The notes below the pieces were generated by a model, which was not told the origin of the DNA, searched no databases, and saw nothing but the letters and a program-made list of their open reading frames with translations. Both the position numbers and the translations under genes were made by a program. A DNA stretch of 64,000 bases from Owenia fusiformis. Its lineage: Eukaryota > Annelida > Polychaeta > Sabellida > Oweniidae. Of the stretch, positions 55,556-64,000 are shown one piece after another. Where the stretch lies: the NCBI GenBank assembly GCA_903813345.2, contig CAIIXF020000004.1, positions 21,949,985-22,013,984 of the forward strand. Reading direction: 5' to 3'. Every line of letters begins with the position of its first letter. Positions within the stretch are counted from its first letter, which is position 1.

Positions 55556-56679
55556 TATTCAGCAACTGTGTTTCTCAAACCCAATATGGGATAAACCTTT
55601 TTAGGGTTAACACGTCAGACTTAACACGTCGCTTGAGGCAAGATGCATAAACTATATAATTCCACGGCTATAACTTGAAAAACGCCACTGTTGTGTCTAT
55701 GCCCCTTCTGTATCTTACCCACGGGAACCTACAAAACAGAAAAATATATACATGTAATGACATTATGAAAAGGGGAAGTCCCGTCTATATAAATCCCTAG
55801 GTTCAAGTCGTGGAAACATCCCCATATTTGCAACAAAACAATGATAAACCAAAGTCGGTAAGTAGTAGTTGTACCATATGCATGAATTGTAGCTTTTGGG
55901 AAGGATGATAAAACGCAAAAAAAAATAATTTAAATACTTGGTGAAGTCTGGCATTCATGATCTGACAGGAAATTTAGAGAAAGCCTTGATTATGATTAAA
56001 CGTAAAAGCAAAAGTTGACCATTGTATCTTGGAGGTTATCATGACAAATGAATGTTCATTCGAAGACGACCACTGAATCCAAATCCAGTTCACTAAAACA
56101 ACGTATTATAAACAAATAAACTAAATCACTATTACTATAACATGTATTATAAAATAATAAATAGATAACGTGTTTTATATTCGTACAATGATGAATACAT
56201 TGCAGCAAAGAGCTTGAAACAATGTTCACCGTTTATACAGTTTAAGTTAAACTAAATAACAGCAACGCCAAAGCGTAGAAAATTAATATTTGATCTTGAA
56301 AGTATTAACATCAATTGCTAAGATTTGAACATTATGCTCTTGATGCAGAACACAATAGTGTTTTACTTTAATCGAAGATGTTTATAATCATATCATATGA
56401 CATTAATGATTGCGTCCCATTTCATGATTGTATGGAGATGTTACCTTGACATACATGTATTTTCAGAAATATTTGTTATCGTTGGTAGAAAACGGTAGAT
56501 CTATCGTACTCTGGAAAATGGCCTACCTTCGCCCCTGTCGTGAATTGTGTTTTAACGTTTACTTTTTATTACCTTTAAATGCTTAGTTTCATCCTTGGTC
56601 AGAGGGAATAGCAAATATGACGTAAATAAAGGGATTACAAGCTTTATTCCTGTTCTAGTCTACTGTGAAGAAACGTATA
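55556..56679. other. Intergenic DNA
   Basis: No gene recognised. Contains a 25-bp remnant of the GGCCATTTT-family element ('aacagcaacgccaaagcgtag') at about 56259-56280. Confidence 0.4.
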
Positions 56680-56818
56680 CCCAGTTTTTGGGTACCCGGT
56701 TTTTTCGACCGGGTACTTTCTCGACCGGGTACCGGGTACCGGGTACCAAGTTGGAATCCCGCATGGAGGATTTAGTACCCGGTACCCGGTACCCGGTACC
56801 CGGTTTTTTCTACAAACC
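56680..56818 (+). repeat. GGGTACC-rich repeat, copy 2 (inverted to copy 1)
   Basis: GGGTACC arrays flank 'caagttggaatcccgcatgg' and 'aggatttagtaccc', ending 'ttttttctacaaacccctgg'. Same order as 42805-42955 in reverse. The end CAGGGGTTTGTAG looks like a hAT-type terminus. Confidence 0.75.
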
Positions 56819-57324
56819 CCTGGAATCACGATGACAAGAAAAATGAGACGCTGCCGCCCGTCCACCTGACGAAAATTTCGCACTTTTAGTGCGATAAAAA
56901 ATGTCAACCGTAATGCGGTTAACAAAATCATGCATTTGAAAGATACGTAAATTCTAAAAAAAAAATGTTTCAATTTTTATTATTTTGATTGTTGAAAGAT
57001 TGTACGGTCTGGACGATCGTGCTGGCATTGTTGTTTGTTGTTTGAAAGTCGAAATTCATTATTTTTTATGGGTCTACTCTACGGTCATAGAAATATATCT
57101 CTTCTTTCTTAAGACTCAACCCGATACCTCGAAATATGCACTTTTTACAACGACAATAACAACAGAAAACTGTCTGTTTGACCTCAATCGGTTTGGAAGG
57201 TCCCATAGATTGGGAAGTTAAGAGAAAAGAGATCCACAATGGGAATTAATATTAATAGCTACGTTTTGTTACAGAAGAAACTAGCTGAATACACGATTTG
57301 ATTTCTGGCAATCACCGACGCAAG
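56819..57324. other. Upstream region of the GPCR gene
   Basis: No gene. A splice acceptor ('acgttttgttacag') ends at 57274, so 57275-57324 is probably the second part of a spliced 5' UTR. Confidence 0.35.
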
Positions 57325-58311
57325 ATGAACAACAGTACGTCGGGACTCGATATTCAGGTCAACGATACTGATATAGGAAACAACAGCACTGGGGCAATGA
57401 ACGATGGAAGGCGCCAACTTTTATGGGTGTTTTTGTCTATTAACATCCTCGTCAGTCTTTTCATTATCGTCAGTAATGGGCTCGTTCTGTGGACGGTTTA
57501 CAAAATAGAGTCTCTGCGAACTGTCACTAGCATGTTTATCGTAAACATTTCCGGAATTGATCTTTTGGCGGGGATGTTTCTACCCTTGGTTATGGTAACA
57601 GACTATATTATGCCGCTTATTCATGACGACTATACACCAGGAAAAATTATCTGTATAGGTAGAACATTTTTCTTGGGATTTCTGTACATGGCATCTGTTT
57701 TTGGGTTGATATGGGTCGCCATAGACCGCTACGTAGCGATTGTGCATCCATTACGTTACGTATCCATAATGAACGTCACAAAAGCGACGATCATGCTAGT
57801 GTGCAAATGGGGCTATACGCTGTCGACCGTGGCCGTGATGTTTATAGATGGCGTCAATGTCTATAAACCCGGACAACAATGTACGATGAACAATACTCTC
57901 AACCCAACATATTTCACTTTCGTTAAACTGAACCTTTTCATTCCGGTCCTCATAATCTTGGTCGTCAACGCGAAGATCGTGTATGTAGCGTTTCAACACA
58001 GAGTCAAGATTTTAGGTGAACTAGCAAGTGTCGACAATGCCATGGCCGTCGCATATCAAAATGAAAACTCGATACTGAAAGCTACAACCATGGTAAATAT
58101 TATCTTCATGGTGATGTATGGGCAGTTCATGATATTATCATCCCTCAAACTTGACATCGAGTGGTATGCGACAATGTGGGAGATATCGGCGACAATAGTG
58201 CGACTCAACAGTGGAGTAAATCCTTGGATCCTTGTCATGTGTCATAAGAAGTACAAAAACGCATTCCTGGTGGCTCTGAAACTGAAACCGATCGGGGCCT
58301 TAACCGATTAG
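57325..58311 (+). CDS. Orphan class A (rhodopsin-like) G-protein-coupled receptor
   Basis: 328 residues, intronless coding region. The ATG at 57325 is chosen; the frame stays open upstream but without another ATG. The N-terminus has three N-glycosylation sites (N2/N3, N13, N20). Seven helices: TM1 with SNGL (N51), TM2 with NISGIDLLAG (D79), TM3 after C110 and ending DRY (134-136), TM4 with W162, TM5 with P207, TM6 about 255-272, TM7 with NSGVNPWIL (N299-P300). C110 and C186 can form the usual disulfide. TM6 lacks the CWxP motif, NPxxY is NPWIL, and intracellular loop 3 is short (about 224-250). The overall pattern recalls amine/adenosine/melatonin-type receptors, but no ligand class can be named. 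The region is GC-richer than its flanks, as expected of a real coding exon. Confidence 0.85.
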   Translation: MNNSTSGLDIQVNDTDIGNNSTGAMNDGRRQLLWVFLSINILVSLFIIVSNGLVLWTVYKIESLRTVTSMFIVNISGIDLLAGMFLPLVMVTDYIMPLIHDDYTPGKIICIGRTFFLGFLYMASVFGLIWVAIDRYVAIVHPLRYVSIMNVTKATIMLVCKWGYTLSTVAVMFIDGVNVYKPGQQCTMNNTLNPTYFTFVKLNLFIPVLIILVVNAKIVYVAFQHRVKILGELASVDNAMAVAYQNENSILKATTMVNIIFMVMYGQFMILSSLKLDIEWYATMWEISATIVRLNSGVNPWILVMCHKKYKNAFLVALKLKPIGALTD

Positions 58312-58526
58312 TACTGACTTCAGATTTCTGAAACCAAGACAGCTCAAACGGGGTTTGTCACAGACCTACGATAACTTCAATTCGTTCCTCATTTCACTAT
58401 ATGTGGTACGATAATGTAATATTTGAAGGTAGAAACAGTTCCCCGTATTAATCTGACAGGAACTGCATGGTATCTTGGCTAGCACCACAGACTATTCAAG
58501 TCAGCAAATAATTAGCTAGCTCCTCT

Positions 58527-58596
58527 TGCCACATACTGGGATTGAACCCAGAACCTTGGCGTGTCCAGCATGCTAACCATTAAACCACAAAGGAGA
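58527..58596 (-). repeat. tRNA-derived SINE head or tRNA pseudogene
   Basis: On the minus strand 'gtggtttaatggttagcatg' resembles a tRNA D-arm/A-box and CTGGGTTCAATCCCAG a perfect T-arm with B-box GGTTCAATCCC. The acceptor stem does not pair and the anticodon stem is degenerate, so it is not a functional tRNA. The body of the SINE cannot be delimited. Confidence 0.5.
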
Positions 58597-58869
58597 AGGC
58601 ACTTACTTAAACATTTTTGATCTGTCAATTTTTGTGTCAAGTTGTCTTATGTCAAACATCATATCCATACCACGTGATTCATTTATTTTTGGTCTATGTT
58701 TGGACCGTATACGCCATCTATTCATTGACAGGCCCGTAAGACACTTTTCTCCAAGGGGGGGGGGGGTTTACTTAAGAGAATATAAAAATGTCAATTTTTT
58801 TGCCGCGTAAATCAAATTGCGTAAGTCAGAGGGGGGGGGGCAGTTACTTCCTATATAATTCTGAGCCGT

Positions 58870-59480
58870 GACTTTTAATGTGTTTAAAATTAACAAATGC
58901 AACTTTCAAACCGAATGAATTGTTTAGATTTTTGGGTGGGATGCCAGAAACTTTTATGATTTCATTATGTCACTCGGTGATTTTTGGACACTTTGAAAGT
59001 GTATCAAATTAACAAGTGCAACTTCCAACTTTTCCAATTGTTTTGTTTGGGGTGTGAGGAGTGGCCCACTCCCCCTAGAGAATGTTACACCTTTGAGATG
59101 CTTTTTGATGTAGTGCATTTGCCTAACATATTTTTTTATTATTATTTATTTATTTATTTTCGTCTCATAGCGGATTTATTTTACAAATACTAGTAAAACT
59201 AAAAGAAGCACCTGTTTAAATCCAAATAGCCAAAATCTAAAATATGACTGTCTGAAATCTGTTGTGATACTTTCAATCCTCCTTTGAAAAGCCAGAGGGT
59301 GAGCACGTGTAGTGTTAGTCCCCCAGAAACATTGACTATATCAAGGTGCTATTTAACTTTTCAATTGTTTTTTGGGTGGGGGGTTGTGAGCGGTGGCCCA
59401 CTCCCTCTAGAAAATTTTACAATTATAAGATGCTATTATGGTGCTTTCTGGGCACTTTCAAAGTGTAGAAGTCAATAAAA
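58870..59480 (+). repeat. Diverged tandem repeats ('gtggcccactccc')
   Basis: Units at about 58870-58990, 58990-59110 and 59320-59480 share 'caacttttccaattgtttt', 'gtgagnggtggcccactccc' and 'gcactttnaaagtgta'. The part at 59208-59288 matches the dispersed repeat at 14820-14935. Confidence 0.5.
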
Positions 59481-59489
59481 TAAATTGAG

Positions 59490-61380
59490 AAAGTTCCATT
59501 TTTTCCAGGAAAGACTCAAATATCACATTGTCCAGACGAATAGAATGCATATCTATGCTGACCAGAATATTTATATAAAAAAGGTGTTGTATTGTTTCAT
59601 ATGTAGTGCTATATGATATATTGTATTGTATTCTATTATGTTGCGATTCATTGAGATGTACAGAAGTTATTTACTCGGAGGAATTTAGTTTAGTTTAGTT
59701 TAGTTTATTTCAAACAAAAAAAATGCCTCGTGCCCATAGTTTTACAACTATAACAATACATGTTTACATCAATATTGAGTAGTTCCTGCTTTGAATTAAA
59801 TGCTTTATAGCAGAAAGTAGCTAAGTTACATAAATCATTTACACCTTTTGTAGACATTAGATTAATATATATTACCCTGTGAGTAGTGTCTAGTCAAACT
59901 ATGAAGACGAAGCTCTCTTTTAAGAAGTGAAGTCAAACGAATGCAAAGGGTAAATATATATTGAATAAGAGGGAACATGTCAGTGGACAGGACATTCCAG
60001 AGCGGAAATTTTTTACACTATTTCCCGAAAATGTGGCGGTCACTATGTTTTGTTATATACCTCATATGTACTCTGAAAACAAAACAAAATTTAAAAGCAT
60101 TTTGCCTTTCAGCTCCTATAGTCTCAGCTATCGGGGAAGATAAAACGTACTTATGACTGGTCACATGACCTAACTAGTGATTGGTACATTTCATCTTCCC
60201 TGATAGCAGGGATTTAGGACTTTCCAGGGAATTAGTTCATCTATTTCATATCATGTGACCATGAATAAGCCAATGAGCATCTAGAATACATGAGGTATAT
60301 AATAATGTATTATTTTATATTGCGATTCATTAAAATGTACAGAGGTTATTTCCTGGGAGGGATTGGACATGCGTTTTATTCCGAGGGACAATATGTTTTT
60401 TCCCAGGGGCTAGGAAAGACAGACTCAAAGATTACATTGTCCCTAGGAATAGAACGCATATCTATGCCGACCAGAATATTTATATAAAGCTCAGTATAAA
60501 GAAAGTTATTGTATTGTTTCGTATGTACTGCTATATGATATATTGTATTGTATTCTATTATGTTGCGATTCATTGAAATGCACAGGGGTTATTTACTCGG
60601 AGGGATTGAATAAGAGGGAACATGTCAGTGGACAGGACATTCCAGAGCGGAAATTTTTTACACTATTTCCCGAAAATGTTGCAGTCACTATTTGTTTTAT
60701 TATATACCTCATATGTACTCTGAAAACAAAACAAAATTTAAAGGCATTTTGCCTTCCCGCTCCAATAATCTCATCTATCGGGGAAGATAGAACGTAATAA
60801 TGACTGGTCACATGACCTAACTGGTGATTAGGATATTTCATCTTCCCTGTTAGCAGGAATTTAGGACTTACCAGGGAATTAGTTCATCTATTTCATATCA
60901 TGTGACCATGAATAAGCGAATGAGCATCTAGAATACATATGAGGTATATAATTAATGTATTATTTTATGTTGCGATTCATTGAAATTTACAGAGGTTATT
61001 TCCTTGGAGTGATTGAATAAGAGTTTTATTCCGAGGGACAATATTATATTTCCAAAGGACCAGGAAAGACAGACTCAAAGATTACATTGTCCCTAGGAAA
61101 AGAACGCATATCTATGCCGACCAGAATATTTATATAAAGATCAGTATAGAGAAAGGTGTTGTATTGTTTCGTATGTATTGCTATATGCTATATTGTATTG
61201 TATTATATTATGTTGCGATTAGTGATTGAATACGAGTTTTATTTCGAGGGACAATATGATATTTCCAAAGGACCAGGAAGGACAGACTCAAAGATTACAT
61301 TGTCCTGAGGAATATAACGCATATTTATTCCGATCATGCAGTTTATTTAAATAAAGCTCAGTACAAGGAAAGGTGCACGT
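59490..61380 (+). repeat. Tandem array of ~645-bp units containing a TIR element
   Basis: 'gaataagagggaacatgtcag' recurs at about 59965 and 60609 (644 bp apart), and 'tattgtttcgtatgta.tgctatatg' at about 59591, 60514 and 61163. Within each unit lies 'ttattccgagggacaatat' opposed by 'acattgtccctaggaata' (about 60375-60450, 61025-61105, 61235-61320). The first unit is longer because of an insertion at 59690-59955. Confidence 0.65.
59690..59955 (-). mobile_element. 3' end of a CR1/L2-like non-LTR element with (TAAAC)n tail
   Basis: On the minus strand the fragment ends 'gtaaaactatgggcacgagg' then 'gtttgaaataaac' and four TAAAC repeats, a typical 3' terminus of CR1/L2-group retrotransposons or dependent SINEs. 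It interrupts the first unit of the surrounding tandem array. No RT coding sequence remains. Confidence 0.5.
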
Positions 61381-61416
61381 ATGTATAACTATATAATATT
61401 CTATTCTGTTAAAAAA

Positions 61417-61680
61417 CGCAACCCAAAGAAATCGCTATATCTTGGAAAATACTGATCAAATGGTGTGCATTTTTTGAGGAAAGAAAGAGACTATGTATGT
61501 ACAGCTTCTGTTGTTTGTTAGTTGTAAAACATGATGTCTTGGACACCTGCTCAAAAGACACTATTGTTAGAAAAATACGAAAAACGTGAATGGAAATTCG
61601 CTATATCTTGGAAAATACTAATTAAATTATGTTCATTTTCAGGAAAGAAAGAAGAGACTGTGTATGTATATCCATAGTGT
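61417..61680 (+). repeat. 172-bp direct duplication
   Basis: 'cgctatatcttggaaaatac' at 61423 and 61595, followed in both by 'tcattttnaggaaagaaag' and 'gagactntgtatgta'. Confidence 0.65.
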
Positions 61681-61689
61681 TTTGGCACT

Positions 61690-63162
61690 TCAGATTTGGC
61701 GCAAATTATCCTCATCCATTGTGTGGTGAATTTGTTGAGTTTCATCAAAATCACTCCAGGGACTTTACAGTGATGGTCAAAATGCCTTGACCCTGAACCA
61801 GGGCGTTTGACTGCGATTCGAAAGCATTTCGACCATGACTGTTAAGCCCCGTTTACACTGACCGGTCTTTTTTAATCCCCTGTGCATATCCAATGGGAGA
61901 AAAAACAGGACTCCATCGGTCTTGACAGGGCTCACGGACTCCATCGGCCTCAGGAGGACACATTAGGCTATGACCGGTCATAACCGATCTATAGACTTAA
62001 AGTCCGGTGAAAAAGACCCGTCAGATTCCATTTGATATGGAACCATAATTTTATATACATGATGTCCCGAAAGTATGCCCCCTATAGGCAGACTCATACC
62101 AATGTATTCATAGTATGTATCATATATCATTTTAAAGTTCATCCAAAGTTACATTGATTTGCCAAGTATCATGGTTCAACTCACGAATGGTAAAAAGTTA
62201 CAGGCATTTCAAAACTTTGGAAGATTTTGGAAAGTCATATCTTTTACCACGATCTCAAACGCTTTTTTGACATAAACACAGTGCTTTTTATGAAAATGAT
62301 ATGTTTTCTTTCAAGTGAAGTATCTATGATAATAAAAATATTAATCCAACTCAAGGAAAAATTATGGATTGGGACCCCATCCTGTCACAAATGTTAGGCT
62401 TATTTTTAAAAAAGAGAATCTTGTTTTTCTCAATTTATATATAGCAAAAGCTTCTTCTGAAATGTGAATGGGTAATAATACCGTATACTGTTTTGTCAAC
62501 CAATAGAGGAGTTTCTAAATAGCTTTCAAATCTCGCTAATTCTCGTTTTGACATGAGATTTTAAGAGTTTTGCACTTTTTTCCTCTAATGAATTACTTTT
62601 CTTTATTTTGATAGCATATTTGGATTCAGTGACAATTTTTCCCCATTATAGCTTTGATTTACACAGTTATGTCATTTAAATCATTTTCCATGACATTTAA
62701 AAAAACTTGGGCCAAATCTCCATTGGTGCAATGCTGAAATTCATTAAAACCTTGATTTATTTGTATGACAACCAATATTTTCATGTCTAATCACAATATG
62801 TACATTGACAGGGCCATCCAATAGTATTCCATTCGAGTTTCAGACAGATTCAACAAACACTTTTTGATAAATCATGAAATTAAGTGACTATTGCAAAGGA
62901 CAAGGTGCAATTATTGGCAAATATCCCTATGGTCGAATTGAATCATTCGTAGGTGTAACATGAAGAATAAAATGTCATATAATACTTTGGAAAATATGAA
63001 AGTGCTCGGACACACATAAGCTGAGATAGGGATCATTTCGTTCAGTAAGATTGTATTGACTTACATGGGGCTGTGCACCATTGATTTAACATGAGGATAT
63101 CAGCAGATCCCAATAGAGGCCATTGGTTTCCATTGATTATCACAGAAATACCAAAAATACAC
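61690..63162. other. Intergenic DNA
   Basis: No gene recognised. 'gccccgtttacactgaccgg' at about 61846 followed by repeated 'accggt' and 'actccatcgg' motifs (to 62010) looks like a degraded repeat; the remainder shows no recognisable structure. Confidence 0.35.
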
Positions 63163-63265
63163 TATGACCTGAATCGATTGCAAACTTAATAATTTCACAA
63201 TACGACACAAATGGTTTATCTCATCAAATGTGCAAATATGAAGTTTGCAATCGATTCAGGTCATA
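63163..63265. repeat. Perfect 25-bp inverted repeat with 53-nt loop
   Basis: 63163-63187 (core GACCTGAATCGATTGCAAAC) is exactly complementary to 63241-63265. Larger loop than the hairpin at 21098 and no surrounding TIR element. Confidence 0.8.
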
Positions 63266-64000
63266 CTTAAAATTAAAAGATTGTACATTTTTTCATCATT
63301 TTTTCCCTACAAAATGGCTATAGAAAAATGCTCCAAAAACAATTTTTACAATTATCAAATATCATACAAGTATGTAAAACCAAAGATTGCAGGGATGCGT
63401 AGGATGTAAATGGATTTTGACAGACACAAAAATACTTCCTGGTTTGGAATCTATGCTTCTACACTTCATGATTGAATTATGACCCTAATAAGTGGCCTAT
63501 ACATCAATACAGTGCTGAATATAGGTCAACAAGATACTAGTGTGCATATAAATGTAATAATTGAAGCAGAATACTCGTTTTGAAAAATCAGATGACTTGT
63601 ACATCTCAGAAAATCCCTGAAATCTCTTAGAGAATAGGTAAAAATAAAGAACGTACAGTGGTATCATCACTGCCAACTTCGTCAGGTATGATATGGACAA
63701 AACGTAAACCCTATTCTATTGTCCCTATAATCACATTCTGTAAAAAATCAAATAACAATATCCGAAATACTAAAACGAAAAAATCTGATTAGATACGTCA
63801 TTCTTTTCATGAAACCATCAAACGTTTCGAAAAACAAGATAAACAAATTGACATGACTGAAAACTTATATCCTGTTGAAGGACAAACAAATGGATTCTCC
63901 CAACGATTTAGATATAAACAAGTCTGCTGTCTGATTACAAAATATGCATGTAAGTACAAAAGAATAAACAATGATCCTTTAACTAGACAATCAGTTTCAC
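63266..64000. other. Intergenic DNA to window end
   Basis: No gene, repeat or regulatory structure recognised. Confidence 0.4.

Noticed and set aside
56644-56973. 109-codon minus-strand frame over the GGGTACC repeat
   Set aside because: Encodes a repetitive VPGTGYRV-type peptide from the repeat units; no independent support.
57298-57324. Upstream extension of the GPCR reading frame
   Set aside because: The frame opens at TTG, not ATG, and a splice acceptor lies at 57274; the first ATG at 57325 fits the family's N-terminus.
58527-58596. Functional tRNA gene
   Set aside because: T-arm and B-box are intact but the acceptor stem does not pair and the anticodon stem is degenerate.

Overview
This is AT-rich animal nuclear DNA. 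The split genes use GT-AG introns, the promoters are of metazoan type, and dispersed repeats take up most of the space. Gene content (a mediator subunit, a Pol III initiation factor, a mitochondrial acyl-CoA dehydrogenase, an orphan rhodopsin-class receptor, a uronyl 2-O-sulfotransferase homologue), base composition and repeat style suggest a marine invertebrate bilaterian, most likely a lophotrochozoan. The taxon is an inference; nothing in the window proves it.

Genes, left to right. (1) An intronless Golgi sulfotransferase of the UST/HS2ST family, 1311-2918 (+). (2) The first half of very-long-chain acyl-CoA dehydrogenase (ACADVL) on the minus strand: eight exons between 17898 and 8286 that keep frame across every junction, with a candidate transit-peptide exon at 21503-21472. 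The C-terminal half is not in the window. (3) A five-exon gene for a small secreted EF-hand protein, 11246-13091 (+), lying wholly inside the last visible ACADVL intron on the opposite strand. (4) MED11, three exons, 22461-26331 (+). (5) BRF2, intronless, starting 199 bp after the MED11 stop. (6) An intronless class A GPCR, 57325-58311 (+).

Mobile DNA. There is one full-length, apparently young Ty3/gypsy-type LTR element (50474-55550, minus) with identical 131-bp LTRs, a 5-bp target duplication, and an open 1447-codon Gag-Pol. There is one 5'-truncated L1-like LINE (38044-41232, minus) with a 12-bp target duplication and a one-base homopolymer frameshift. Much of the rest consists of short terminal-inverted-repeat and fold-back elements: a hAT-type MITE with an 8-bp target duplication, TTAA-flanked piggyBac-type elements, a Mutator-like fold-back with a 9-bp target duplication nested in a TA-flanked mariner-like element that also carries a mariner relic, a ~0.9-kb palindrome, and a palindromic minisatellite. 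Several families occur two or more times here.

Regulation visible in sequence: a TATA/initiator pair before the EF-hand gene, an inverted pair of ZNF143/Staf-like motifs around the candidate first ACADVL exon, and NRF1-like plus CRE palindromes immediately before the MED11 start. No CRISPR array, rRNA gene or intact tRNA gene was seen. I found no convincing multi-gene novel system; the most unusual features are the nested and fold-back transposons, the 88-bp duplication of a splice acceptor plus start codon in the EF-hand gene, and the low-complexity insert in the sulfotransferase domain.
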